Positions 9,495 through 17,907 of a stretch of 64,000 bases of DNA are shown piece after piece (position 1 is the first letter of the stretch; each line of letters begins with the position of its first letter). Source of the DNA: Hominenteromicrobium mulieris (GTDB lineage Bacteria > Bacillota > Clostridia > Oscillospirales > Acutalibacteraceae); NCBI RefSeq assembly GCF_020687165.1, contig NZ_JAJEQC010000001.1; one strand, written 5' to 3'. The notes under the pieces were generated by a model. The model worked only from the letters and a program-made list of their open reading frames with translations, did not search any database and had not been told where the DNA came from. The position numbers and the translations under genes were made by a program.

Positions 9495-9508
9495 ACAGAA
9501 AATAGCGT

Positions 9509-9985
9509 TTAGCCGTTATTTCGGCTGCACTTTTCGGCGTCGATCGCAAGCACGATCATCAAAACGCACAGTGCGTCTGCGGGGTCGTATATGTTCAAAA
9601 GGTACGTGTCCGTCCAGTTGAACAGCTCTTTGGAGATGCTTGCCACATCGTGACCGCTTCCGGAAACAACGGTATAATCCCACTCCAAAACGTTGCCCTC
9701 CACATTCCAGCCGTTGCATTCTACGTTGTATTTCGGCTTAAAAAGTGCAAATTCGCGGCTGATGCAACCGACATATTGGTTTTTAAAATACATTTCGAAT
9801 TTCGGCATGAACGTGAAGATGCGTTCTTTTACCGTGCCGACCTCTTCGCCGTAAGCGTCAAAAATTTTCAGGCAGTGTCCCCAGGAGAACTGCCCTTTGA
9901 CGACATACACCGTGTTGCCGTTCTCATCGTAAATGTCGTAGCTGTCGAACCATGAAAAAAAGCGCTGTTTAAACCGTAAAATCAT
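9509..9985 (-). CDS. LURP-one-related (YxjI-like) protein
   Basis: This 158-residue protein matches the LURP1/Tubby-like family: it opens with a short hydrophobic-aromatic strand (ILRFKQRFFSW), then YDIYDENG and a series of beta strands, as in YxjI of Bacillus. The family folds as a beta barrel around a helix and has been linked to membrane or phospholipid binding, but its bacterial function is unknown. I start it at the ATG at 9985, which has AGGGGG 6 nt upstream; an in-frame extension of 11 codons would run into the upstream gene. It lies 10 bp after the 55-residue membrane peptide gene. Confidence 0.8.
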   Translation of the reverse strand: MILRFKQRFFSWFDSYDIYDENGNTVYVVKGQFSWGHCLKIFDAYGEEVGTVKERIFTFMPKFEMYFKNQYVGCISREFALFKPKYNVECNGWNVEGNVLEWDYTVVSGSGHDVASISKELFNWTDTYLLNIYDPADALCVLMIVLAIDAEKCSRNNG

Positions 9986-9995
9986 AAAAAACCCC

Positions 9996-10163
9996 CTACT
10001 TCTTGCCACTGTTTTCAATCGTATAGATCACACAGACGAACCCTGCGATGACCGCGAGCAGTATGGAGCCGCTTAACCCGTCGTTCATGGCAGCGCCGAG
10101 AAATAGCCCGACTATGGCGGCCAAGATGATTACAACGGCGGAACCGATTGTTTTCATGTTCAC
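9996..10163 (-). CDS. Small membrane protein, 55 residues
   Basis: The product is short and mostly hydrophobic, with two probable TM segments (around VVIILAAIVGLFLG and ILLAVIAGFVCVIY), ending in a charged tail. The best start is a GTG at 10163, 8 nt after GGAGGAG; an ATG two codons later (10157) is the alternative. A clear promoter lies upstream at 10197-10225. It probably forms an operon with the LURP-one-related gene 10 bp downstream. The function is unknown. Confidence 0.6.
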   Translation of the reverse strand: MNMKTIGSAVVIILAAIVGLFLGAAMNDGLSGSILLAVIAGFVCVIYTIENSGKK

Positions 10164-10196
10164 GACAAAATCTCCTCCACGTACTTCTTTAAGCCG

Positions 10197-10225
10197 ATTG
10201 TACCACGCTGCGTGTCGGTTTGCAA
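10197..10225 (-). promoter_or_regulatory. Sigma-A promoter for 55-residue protein operon
   Basis: On the minus strand, TTGCAA (10220-10225) and TACAAT (10197-10202) are 17 bp apart, about 30 bp before the GTG start. Confidence 0.6.
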
Positions 10226-10310
10226 TAGACTTCTGCAAAGATAAAAGAAAAGAATACGTTAAAAACAGGTTAAAAACATGAAAAATATCCACGTTTTTTC
10301 GAATTTTCTA

Positions 10311-10339
10311 TTGACATTTCCTTTGCGGTTTTATATAAT
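10311..10339 (+). promoter_or_regulatory. Perfect consensus sigma-A promoter
   Basis: TTGACA (10311-10316), a 17-bp spacer and TATAAT (10334-10339) match the consensus at all twelve positions. No protein gene follows; the transcript would begin near 10346 and meet a terminator-like hairpin within about 15 nt. Confidence 0.75.
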
Positions 10340-10345
10340 CCAATT

Positions 10346-10401
10346 GTAAATCTGTCAAGCGCCCCGCGGTCACCCATCCTTCGGCCCGGGGTGCTATTTT
10401 T
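10346..10401 (+). ncRNA. Possible small RNA of about 56 nt
   Basis: The RNA is predicted from the consensus promoter just upstream and from a hairpin (GCGCCCCG 10359-10366 pairing with CGGGGTGC 10387-10394) followed by TATTTTT. It would be short and nearly all hairpin. A second hairpin at 10412-10458 could extend it. I do not recognise a known RNA family and no open reading frame is associated. Confidence 0.35.
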
Positions 10402-10411
10402 CTGAAAATAA

Positions 10412-10458
10412 AAAAGGCGCAGAGCTCGCTCGGAAATCCCGGCAGCCCTGCGCCTTTT
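10412..10458. terminator. Symmetric hairpin terminator
   Basis: AAAAGGCGCAG (10412-10422) pairs perfectly with CTGCGCCTTTT (10448-10458), with A and T runs on either side, so it can work in both directions. It lies between the small-RNA candidate and the polymerase remnant. Confidence 0.7.
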
Positions 10459-10563
10459 GCAACTCGGTCTTCCCTGCTTCTTCCGCCGCGTCGAACTTCG
10501 CCGCTTTCGCTTTCAGCGCTTCGTAGCACGGACATAAAGCAGAAAATATTTGAAAAACATCGT

Positions 10564-10947
10564 TTATTGATACATTAGCCCCGGCATTTTGACTTTATCT
10601 CTTCTGTCTGTGGGCATTTTTAAATCGCCCATGAGGCAGGCGTAAGAGATGGCACTTTTGCCAAAGCGACCACGAATCTCCTCCACAGCATCCTATACTT
10701 TCTCCATTGCCATGCGGTGCTGGACATTATCAAACAGCGTGAGCTGCTCGACGCTGTCTTTGGGCGAGAGTTCAATGGCACGGACGGTGACCGCTTTGAC
10801 CTTCGTGTTCCAAGAATACCGCTCTTTAAAACTCCGAAATGTAGCAGCGGCGATCTCCGAGGGAAGCTGTGTCTTGAGCGGTAGCTTACATTGATACTGT
10901 GAGCCGAACAGGTCATTGCCCCGGACATGGACTTGGACGGTAGATTG
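10564..10947 (-). pseudogene. 3' remnant of Y-family DNA polymerase (DinB/UmuC-like)
   Basis: Translating the minus strand from 10947 to the TAA at 10564 gives about 125 residues resembling the C-terminal little-finger part of Firmicutes Y-family polymerases: VQVHVRGNDLFG, then EIAAATFRSFKERYSW, VTVRAIELSP, QLTLFD, and after an in-frame TAG (10693-10695) the typical ending DAVEEIRGRFGKSAISYA and KVKMPG. The reading frame is also closed by a TAG at 10948-10950, so the catalytic N-terminal two thirds are missing. It is a truncated and nonsense-mutated gene. Such polymerases are often on mobile elements, so this may mark an old insertion or deletion boundary. Confidence 0.8.
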
Positions 10948-11004
10948 CTACCAAACAGAGTTTGTGAATGCAAACCTCAAAGCAGTTTGCTTCCTGCACG
11001 CTTT

Positions 11005-12237
11005 CTATCCTGCGGCCTGTGTCAGCACACATGCCGTTGTGCTTTGCGACATGAACGGCAGGCAAACGCCGCTCTCACCTGCGCCGACCAGCAGCTCCGT
11101 GCCGCTCGGGCTGATCAGGAGAGGATACTTCTCACACAGATACACCGGGCCGTCCGTGACACCGTAGCTGTTACCGCCCACAAGCGACAAGCTGAGCGTC
11201 ACATAGCTCGGCCCGTCCGGAATCGTTTGAATCGCCCAGATGCCGCTCCACATCTCCTCAATGTCGTCGCTGTCTTCGTATGTCCACTCTAGATCAACTG
11301 TACCCCCCGTCTCATCCTCGAGATAGAAGCGCAGCGAGAAATAGGCATAGCGGCCGGTTTCCTCTACCATGGTTTCTGTGATCCAGCCCATGCCTGTACT
11401 CTGCGATCCGGCAAGGCCAAGCGCGGTCATGCCTGTCCAGCCGTCAGAAAGCCAACCGGCAAATTCGGATGGGACGTCATACCAGGCATATTCCGTAAAA
11501 TCGAACGAAAGATAATCACCGGCTTCCGATGTACACGGTGCAAGATGGCTCGTCGCATCAAGCGAGGGATACCATTCGCAGGTGTTCCCGCTGTTGTCGG
11601 TGATAAAGACCTGGGTGTCGGCCTTATGCGCAATGCCGTCAAGATTCGCAAAGAGCAGCACCGGTTCGCCGCTCTCTGACCGGTAGAGAACCTCTATGAC
11701 CTCATTGGTCTGTGTTTTTTCGTTCCACTGCACACGGTTGATTGCAACCGTCGCGTTCTCGTCGACCGGCACAATGCAGTACAGATGCCCCGCGCTGCCG
11801 ATGATGTGCTCATCGTTGATCTCTGCGATAAAGGGGTATTCGAGGAGCATTGCCTCATTGGTTTCCTGCAGCCACGCAGGGAAAGCCGCCTCGAAACCCT
11901 CATCAAACAGACCGCCGACATAGCCGAGATACGCCGCGCCAAACATTGTCGTCGGAAAGTCAATCCTGTCCCGCAACCATCCAAGCGATGTCTCTGCCTC
12001 CTGTGAAAACGCGTATTGCACCGGCGGTGTGTCCACGGTCTTATCCTGTGACGAAAAATCGTTCCCGTCGCTCTGTAATACAGCTTCTTTCTGTTGGTCT
12101 TCCGGAGTTTTTTTGTGGGCAGTATTTATTTTTGGTTCGTCAGGCTCCGTTTGCGTCTTCTGCGTACAGGCGCAAAGCGACAATAACAGAACCAGTGCCA
12201 GCAATAGCGCGAACACGCGTCTGGGTGTTGTTTTCAT
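11005..12237 (-). CDS. Lipoprotein of unknown function, last gene of stress-like operon
   Basis: This 410-residue protein has a lipoprotein signal (LLSLCAC, lipidation expected on the second Cys) followed by a Ser/Thr/Lys linker and a soluble external domain rich in aromatic and acidic residues. No known domain is recognisable. A GTG two codons upstream lies inside the Shine-Dalgarno sequence, so I start at the ATG at 12237, 5 nt after AAGGAG. It follows the TPM-domain gene by 11 bp and is the last gene of the leftward 11-24 kb operon. I see no strong terminator after it. Confidence 0.75.
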   Translation of the reverse strand: MKTTPRRVFALLLALVLLLSLCACTQKTQTEPDEPKINTAHKKTPEDQQKEAVLQSDGNDFSSQDKTVDTPPVQYAFSQEAETSLGWLRDRIDFPTTMFGAAYLGYVGGLFDEGFEAAFPAWLQETNEAMLLEYPFIAEINDEHIIGSAGHLYCIVPVDENATVAINRVQWNEKTQTNEVIEVLYRSESGEPVLLFANLDGIAHKADTQVFITDNSGNTCEWYPSLDATSHLAPCTSEAGDYLSFDFTEYAWYDVPSEFAGWLSDGWTGMTALGLAGSQSTGMGWITETMVEETGRYAYFSLRFYLEDETGGTVDLEWTYEDSDDIEEMWSGIWAIQTIPDGPSYVTLSLSLVGGNSYGVTDGPVYLCEKYPLLISPSGTELLVGAGESGVCLPFMSQSTTACVLTQAAG

Positions 12238-12248
12238 AGCCACTCCTT

Positions 12249-13040
12249 TCAGAATTTTCCGCTTCGGCCGGAACCGCCTCCGCCGGATTCGCTGTGGCTG
12301 CTCCCGCCGCCGGAAGAGCTGCGCTCAATCTTCCGGCTGGAGGTCGTCTTATGGGTAAAATGATCTGTTTGCTCTGTAAGCTGAAGTCCCGCGGAAACAT
12401 AGGCGTTAGCGGTTGCTTTTTTCAATACATTTTCCATTTTCTGCCATATCACAGAGACGATCACGGCTGCTGCCAGTAGGGAAAGACCGATCACGATAAG
12501 GATCGGAAAAAACAAACTCGCTCGAACCGGCTTTCCTGAGGCTGCTTTTTCCAGATAGACGCTGCATTCTTTGATGTAATCCTCAAAGCCGCCGTACCAG
12601 TCATTTTCACCGAAGTTATCAAGGAATACCTTTTCCAGTTTCTGCTGACCATAGCTGTTGAACGCATACTCGCAGCGTGAGCCGTAGCAGAACATCGCCC
12701 AGTCGCGATCATCCATGCTGAGCAGGAGCATGATCCCGTCGCGGTCCGGTCCTTCGCCCATCGTGTATTCGTGATAGATGGTATAGGTTGCCTTATAGAC
12801 ACCTTCAGAATGGAAGTCACGATAATCCTCTACGGTTACGATATATACACCGATGCCGTATTTTTGGGAGACGGTTTCCGCCATCTTTTCCAGCATCATA
12901 TTTTCGTTTTCGCTGAGAAGTCCGGCCTCATCCGTCACATAATAAAGCTGTGCACCTGTCTGCTCGGTTGCGGATACATTCACGCAGAATACAAGCGCGA
13001 TTATAAACGTCAGCAGGAGACAGCGTATTCTCTCTTTCAT
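12249..13040 (-). CDS. TPM-domain membrane protein (YdjH/YgcG-like)
   Basis: This 263-residue protein has a signal peptide (about 1-25), a TPM domain (about 35-160, with YYVTDEAGLLSENE, YGIGVYIVTVEDY and GIMLLLSMDDRDWAM), a TM helix (about 176-198) and a Gly/Ser-rich tail ending in GGGGSGRSG. This architecture matches YgcG and YdjH-type proteins, whose TPM domain faces outside and is associated with membrane protein or photosystem repair. The start has GGGAGGG 7 nt upstream. It lies 13 bp after a zinc-ribbon membrane protein, as ydjH follows ydjG in Bacillus subtilis. Confidence 0.88.
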   Translation of the reverse strand: MKERIRCLLLTFIIALVFCVNVSATEQTGAQLYYVTDEAGLLSENENMMLEKMAETVSQKYGIGVYIVTVEDYRDFHSEGVYKATYTIYHEYTMGEGPDRDGIMLLLSMDDRDWAMFCYGSRCEYAFNSYGQQKLEKVFLDNFGENDWYGGFEDYIKECSVYLEKAASGKPVRASLFFPILIVIGLSLLAAAVIVSVIWQKMENVLKKATANAYVSAGLQLTEQTDHFTHKTTSSRKIERSSSGGGSSHSESGGGGSGRSGKF

Positions 13041-13053
13041 TTTTCCGCCCTCC

Positions 13054-14214
13054 CTAGTGTGCCAAAAGCAGCAGCGCAGTCACGCCGATGGCGCTGAGTG
13101 ACGCCGCGATTGCTGCAAACAAACCGACAACCCGCTTCGTGCTGACAGGAAGGTTGCCTACCAACTTACCTGTCTGACCATTCATGGCAAAAAGGAAATC
13201 TTTTCCTTCCCACTTTGTATTCAAGATCCAGACGGGAAGCAACGCGTAATGCACTTTGCCGCGCTTCAAACAGATGTCTCGGCTCGTTTCATTGCAGGTG
13301 GTGTAATTCGAAACCGTGCTTTCCAGCGCAGACACCAGCGAACCCGCGCAGCGCTTGTCTGCCCGCTCCCGGCTGTTTTCAACGCTCACATCATATTTGT
13401 CTGCCAAAAATCCGGGCAGATACGCCGTGGAAAACGGCTTTAAGTCTGTATAGTCATACGGTTCGATGGAATCCATGTAGTCGTCCGGCATTTTGCTTGA
13501 CGCGTCCACCGGGATTTTCTCAAAGCCAATAGAACCGGCGCGGCGCACATCGTAGTGGCTTGTCTCCGTGATTTCATAATCTCCCGAGGTGTATTTATGT
13601 ACAGTGGTAGCATGGAACTGCACGCTTCCGCTGGCCGCACCGTCATACATCCAGAAGGGTACATACACGCCTTTGACCTCCTCAAGATGATTGGACTTGG
13701 AGAACGTTGACGGCAACAGCGGCTTTTTGCGATAGTGTTTCTTCAGCGCCTTGATGGCATCTTCCTTGCTCAGCTTAAAGGGAAGCACAAAATCAGGTTT
13801 CAAAACGCCGGCGAACTGACCCGGAAGCACCGACGGATTTCCGCAGTATGGGCAGGACGTAGCCGCAGTTGTCGCGTCGCAGAGCAGCTCCGCACCGCAC
13901 GACGGGCAGCTGTAAGCCTTCATGTCAGCCGCGTCCGCGCCCCAATCCTCGTTCAGGCCGGAAGTGTCCCAGTCAGAGCCGCCTGCGGCGGTCTTTTGTT
14001 TTTCCGCTTCGGCAGATTTTTGAGCCGCTTCTGTTTCTTCCTGCTTCTGCGCTGCTTCCGCTGCTTTTGTTTCTTTTTCCGCGTAGAGCGCTTCAATTTC
14101 TGCGACATCGAAGCTTGAGCCGCAGTAATCGCACTCCAGCCTGCCGGATTCTCCTACAAAATGGAGTGGTCCCGTGCAGGCGGGACATTGATAATTTGTG
14201 ATTTGTGTTGCCAT
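13054..14214 (-). CDS. Zinc-ribbon membrane protein (YdjG-like)
   Basis: This 386-residue protein carries two zinc ribbons: CPAC...CDYC at about residues 10-33 and CPSC...CPYC at about 103-124, separated by a Glu/Ala-rich coiled segment. A long middle domain (about 135-345) follows, with VYVPFWMYDG and LLPVWILNTKW, and the protein ends in a hydrophobic anchor (about 362-384). The design corresponds to the TFIIB-type zinc-ribbon proteins found with PspA, such as YdjG. The start ATG has GAGG 7 nt upstream. It is co-transcribed with the TPM gene. No function is proven, but membrane anchoring of cytosolic partners is plausible. Confidence 0.85.
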   Translation of the reverse strand: MATQITNYQCPACTGPLHFVGESGRLECDYCGSSFDVAEIEALYAEKETKAAEAAQKQEETEAAQKSAEAEKQKTAAGGSDWDTSGLNEDWGADAADMKAYSCPSCGAELLCDATTAATSCPYCGNPSVLPGQFAGVLKPDFVLPFKLSKEDAIKALKKHYRKKPLLPSTFSKSNHLEEVKGVYVPFWMYDGAASGSVQFHATTVHKYTSGDYEITETSHYDVRRAGSIGFEKIPVDASSKMPDDYMDSIEPYDYTDLKPFSTAYLPGFLADKYDVSVENSRERADKRCAGSLVSALESTVSNYTTCNETSRDICLKRGKVHYALLPVWILNTKWEGKDFLFAMNGQTGKLVGNLPVSTKRVVGLFAAIAASLSAIGVTALLLLAH

Positions 14215-14312
14215 CTAAGTTCCTCACTTCCCAGTTGGCGTTACAGCCCGCAAGCGCAGTCCGTAGTGCCGAACACAGTTATAACCGCATTTTCCGGATG
14301 TGTCCCACAAAC

Positions 14313-15167
14313 TCACTGTTTGTGATAAATTGCATCCGTGTCCTTTATGACGTTTTCTTCCGAATCGTACAAGATGCGCATATCAGCCGCTGTATGGTCA
14401 CTGTTGACAAGTATAATGGTAATCAGCTTTTCAGCCTTTTCTGTAATTTCGTCGTAAACGCAGTCTGCATCGCAAACAAAGTCAAAGCTCTTCGTCCGGA
14501 ACGCGGACTCGGCAAAAATGCTCCAGCTGTACCATTCTTGTGTCTCGTTGTTCCACCACATAGTACAACAGTTCATACCGCTTTTGTCCTCATTTGCGAC
14601 AAACTCATATTTTTGCAGGCCGTCCTCCGTAATCCACGTGCCTTCCAGCAACGCAAAGACCTCCTGTGCTTCCTTTTGGCTTTCGGCTTTTCTGTCAGCT
14701 TCCGCTTGCAGCTCGGCCGCACTGTAATACGCTTCGCGGTCTCCCGTTTCGCTCCAGCCTTCATCGTACCAAAACACGTCTGCCAGCCATGCAAACTGCG
14801 GGGAGTCCAGATAACGCAGACGATAGATGATATCGTGCGCCCTGTCCTCGATTGTCAGCCCGCTGATCTTTTCGGCAAAATCCGCCTGAACGGTCAGAAC
14901 ACCGTTTCGGAACGTATAGTCAAACTGATCGCCCAAATCTTCAAAATTCGTGTCGTAGCAGCGGATGGGATTGTCTTTGAACTGTACGCCGCGATAATAG
15001 AGTCTCATCGTCCCTTGGCTGTAAATGGTTTTTGTAATGTGGAAATCGTCAAAAAGGACCGATGTTTCCGGGTACGGATAGGTGCATCCGTCGACCTGAC
15101 CGCAGGAGGTCAGACCGAGCAGGCTCATACCCAGACCTGCTGCGATGAGGAGCGCTTTGAACTTCAC
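14313..15167 (-). CDS. Lipoprotein of unknown function
   Basis: This 284-residue protein has a lipoprotein signal peptide with lipobox LTSC (Cys at about residue 22). The mature part has beta-rich segments and a central helical, Glu/Lys/Ala-rich stretch (about 150-175), followed by a domain beginning LLEGTWITEDG that resembles small extracytoplasmic beta-barrel modules also seen in other lipoproteins of this operon. The start is a GTG at 15167, 7 nt after GGAGG. I recognise no named family. It sits 98 bp upstream of the zinc-ribbon gene and 66 bp after the 617-residue lipoprotein gene. Confidence 0.75.
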   Translation of the reverse strand: MKFKALLIAAGLGMSLLGLTSCGQVDGCTYPYPETSVLFDDFHITKTIYSQGTMRLYYRGVQFKDNPIRCYDTNFEDLGDQFDYTFRNGVLTVQADFAEKISGLTIEDRAHDIIYRLRYLDSPQFAWLADVFWYDEGWSETGDREAYYSAAELQAEADRKAESQKEAQEVFALLEGTWITEDGLQKYEFVANEDKSGMNCCTMWWNNETQEWYSWSIFAESAFRTKSFDFVCDADCVYDEITEKAEKLITIILVNSDHTAADMRILYDSEENVIKDTDAIYHKQ

Positions 15168-15201
15168 CGCATTACCTCCGTTTTTCGCGAATAACCGGAT
15201 T

Positions 15202-15236
15202 CTCCCGCTCCAAATTGGAGCGGGAGCCGTTTTTTA
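15202..15236 (+). terminator. Strong hairpin whose T run faces against the operon
   Basis: CTCCCGCTCCAA (15202-15213) and TTGGAGCGGGAG (15215-15226) form a 12-bp perfect stem with almost no loop. The T run (15230-15236) follows on the plus strand, so it would end antisense transcripts rather than the leftward operon. On the operon strand it may act as an RNA stabiliser between two lipoprotein genes. Confidence 0.5.
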
Positions 15237-17087
15237 TTGGAACGTCATATTGTTGAGAATGATATCCGGCATCGTTCCCGGTACACAGTCCATATCCCGA
15301 AGGCCGATGGAAAGGGCACGGCCGTCGTCAAGCTGCGCGATATACTGGATCCAATCATAGCCGATTCTTTTGTAGGTGCGGCCATGGAAGGTGATGCCGC
15401 CGATCACGCGGTCCTCGATATCCTTGTAGTTTTCGAAGCTGTCCTTGTAGGAATCAAATTTTTCAATGTTCTCCCTCACCTCAAACTGGATGGCGCCCGC
15501 ACCAAACGCTGTGGGATCGTCGTTTTCCACCAGGCAGCGCCCACTATCATCGAACGACCAGCCGGATACCGGGATCTTCGTCATGATCTTGACCTTAACA
15601 TCGTCTTTTGCAAACTGGGCGATTTCCACGGAGAAGTCCTTCATCTCGGCGTTTGCGGATGCTGCCTTGTTCGCCTCGGCGGCCTCCGCTTTGACGATGT
15701 CAAGATACTTCGCAATGGCCTCGTTGCCGGAGAAGCCGCTGGTGTTGTACGCACTCACCGTATAAACGCCCGGAGTCTTTTCACGGAAGTTAACGTAGAT
15801 GAAATGCGAGCTGTCTTCGCTCGAAATCCACTTGTAGTAGCGGTAGTTCGACTGCATGTGGTCGCTGTACTCTTCCTTGACAAACTCGCCTTCTACACCG
15901 AAGTAGGCAACAATATCCTCGTAAGTAGCATCAAAAATATTATTATTGACCTCGTTCATCCAAACGTAGCCCTTTTGCACCTGCTCCTCAGTCACGATGC
16001 CGTTTCCGCCGGGAGCTGCCGCATTCGTCTGGTTGGTCGGAGCATTCCCCTCCGAAACACCTTCTCCGATAGCATCCGGCATAGACTTGCCTGCGTCAAT
16101 CAGCGGCAGATACCAATCGGTATACCGATAGGGATACGCATCTTCCTCCATGTCTTTCCAATAAAGGCCCCACGGGCGCAGATAGATGTCATAGTGGAAT
16201 TCGTCATCGCCGTCTTCATAGTCGCCGCTGATCCAGATCATATCATCGTAGTCCAAAAGACCGGGGTCAACGATCCAATCGGCATGCTCCAGTGTTACGT
16301 TTGTAAACCAGCCACCTTCGGACATCACCGTACCGTGCTCGCCGGTTCCGGCTTCGCTCAGACTGACCTGCGCGGAAGCCATAGGTTTGGATCTCGTGTA
16401 GTCCTCATCCCAAAGCTCAATTGTGCCTGTGTAGTCCTTGTCGAAATCAATGACGCCGCAGACATCCCACCAGTCGCCTTCCATGCTTTCATAATCGCCG
16501 TAGCAACCGCTCATCTTCCACCAGCCGTACCATTCGCCGTTCCACCAATCGAGCAATGTGTCTCCGGTCGTACCGGTGGTCTCCGGTTTCGTATCGGAGA
16601 CCGTTTCCCGGCTGAGCGTAGCCGGGTCAACGGTGATTGTACCTTTTTTGCTGCCGAGAAATTCCTCAAAGGTCGCTTTGACTTCACTGGTCGTGTCTTT
16701 TAGCACGAAGGCTGTCCGCACTTCCAGCGTTGCACCCGGCGCAACATCCGTAAACTGATCGCTCACTACGGTTTCAAGGTTCTCATAGTCCGTGATAATA
16801 GATGCAGCTTCCAGCTCTACACCGTTTTGCATAACCGTCTCATCGACACTCCAGAGATATGAGGCGTTTTCCTTGCTGTTGTTTGTGAAGTCCAGTGTCA
16901 GAACGATTGCGTCGTTTCCGTCCGAATCTTCCATGATGCATGCGCCCTTGTAGAGCAGCTCATAGTCACCGAGCTTGATTAAATTGGAGTCTTTCCCCTC
17001 CTTATCCTTTCCGCAGGCGGTGAGGCCGCTGAGCAGCATCAGTGCCGCAAGAATCAGGCATAGAAGCTTGGTCTTCGTCTGTTTCAT
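15234..17087 (-). CDS. Large lipoprotein with DUF5067-like domain
   Basis: This 617-residue protein has a lipoprotein signal (LLSGLTACG, Cys near residue 25). Residues about 35-140 (LGDYELLYKGACIMEDSDG, LTLDFTNNSKENASYLW) resemble the DUF5067 immunoglobulin-like domain common in Firmicutes lipoproteins. A Trp/Asp-rich middle (about 160-330) is followed by a second part (about 365-470) and a final domain with a beta-rich pattern. I chose the ATG at 17087, which has GGGAGG 5 nt upstream, rather than an in-frame start 14 codons earlier. It is part of the leftward operon. The function is unknown; an extracellular sensing or scaffolding role is only inferred. Confidence 0.75.
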   Translation of the reverse strand: MKQTKTKLLCLILAALMLLSGLTACGKDKEGKDSNLIKLGDYELLYKGACIMEDSDGNDAIVLTLDFTNNSKENASYLWSVDETVMQNGVELEAASIITDYENLETVVSDQFTDVAPGATLEVRTAFVLKDTTSEVKATFEEFLGSKKGTITVDPATLSRETVSDTKPETTGTTGDTLLDWWNGEWYGWWKMSGCYGDYESMEGDWWDVCGVIDFDKDYTGTIELWDEDYTRSKPMASAQVSLSEAGTGEHGTVMSEGGWFTNVTLEHADWIVDPGLLDYDDMIWISGDYEDGDDEFHYDIYLRPWGLYWKDMEEDAYPYRYTDWYLPLIDAGKSMPDAIGEGVSEGNAPTNQTNAAAPGGNGIVTEEQVQKGYVWMNEVNNNIFDATYEDIVAYFGVEGEFVKEEYSDHMQSNYRYYKWISSEDSSHFIYVNFREKTPGVYTVSAYNTSGFSGNEAIAKYLDIVKAEAAEANKAASANAEMKDFSVEIAQFAKDDVKVKIMTKIPVSGWSFDDSGRCLVENDDPTAFGAGAIQFEVRENIEKFDSYKDSFENYKDIEDRVIGGITFHGRTYKRIGYDWIQYIAQLDDGRALSIGLRDMDCVPGTMPDIILNNMTFQ

Positions 17088-17191
17088 AATTTCCTCCCAA
17101 TATCCTTCAGGGTTGCACAAATCTGCCAATTAGCAGAAAACAACGTATAATCCCGGCAAAAAGCAGCCGTGCCTACCTGAGACATTTTTTC

Positions 17192-17848
17192 TTATTTCTT
17201 TTCGCGCCGGATAAGGTTTCCGTCCTTGTCGGTAAACTTACCGCAGAGAATCTTGATAAAGTCGACAAGGTATCCGATGCCGAACAGACCGGCCGTCAGC
17301 GTGTAGAGAATGCCTGTGCCAATCTTACCGACATAGTAGCGGTGGACGCCAAGACCGCCAAGGAAGAAGCAAAGCAAGAATGTGGTCATCCAGTCCTTCG
17401 TTTCGACCGGAACCTCCGGCGCAACATAGTCCTCTACTGCCTCACCGTTCAAAATCTTCTTCACGGTTTCCGTTACGGTGTCAATATAGGCGCCACGCTC
17501 CGTTGCAAGACCGACCGTCGCACCCTTGAGGCCCTTGCGCAGTGCGCTGTTCTTATCAACGCGCATACCGCCAACCGACATCTTGGCCTCCGTAATGACC
17601 GGCTGAATCCGAATGTGTGTGCCATCCTTGAGGTAAAGCCAGAGGCCAACGTCCACATTTGGTTCTTTCTCAAACGAGATGCGCTGTCCGGGAACGCCGC
17701 CTTTGATCTGGAATGGCATCTGGAACGCTGCTCTGCGCGCATTGAGTTTCTGCATGATTTCTTCCAGTGTGGTAGAATAGGGAAGATCAAATTCACGGGG
17801 ACTGGTAGCGAATGCAGAGTCTTTCATGCTGCCTGTAAGGTTATTCAT
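17192..17848 (-). CDS. TM2-domain membrane protein
   Basis: This 218-residue protein has a soluble N-terminal domain (about 1-145) and a C-terminal TM2 domain: two TM helices joined by a short turn (LLCFFLGGLGVHRYYVGK and TAGLFGIGYLVDFIKI), followed by a basic tail. TM2 proteins occur in several envelope stress clusters, including those with SPFH and zinc-ribbon partners. The start has AAGGAG 8 nt upstream. The soluble part resembles domains placed in front of TM2 in other Clostridia, but I cannot name it. Confidence 0.85.
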   Translation of the reverse strand: MNNLTGSMKDSAFATSPREFDLPYSTTLEEIMQKLNARRAAFQMPFQIKGGVPGQRISFEKEPNVDVGLWLYLKDGTHIRIQPVITEAKMSVGGMRVDKNSALRKGLKGATVGLATERGAYIDTVTETVKKILNGEAVEDYVAPEVPVETKDWMTTFLLCFFLGGLGVHRYYVGKIGTGILYTLTAGLFGIGYLVDFIKILCGKFTDKDGNLIRREKK

Positions 17849-17907
17849 CGTTTTTTCTCCTTTCTAAAAGGTCAGAGGGCGGATAGTGTTAATGGTAAGC
17901 TGCACGG

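Noticed and set aside
10308..10535. 75-codon open frame on the minus strand
   Set aside because: It runs through a consensus promoter and two hairpins of the other strand and shows no protein features.
15237..16703. 488-codon open frame on the plus strand
   Set aside because: It is antisense to the DUF5067-like lipoprotein gene, has no ribosome binding site and no family features.
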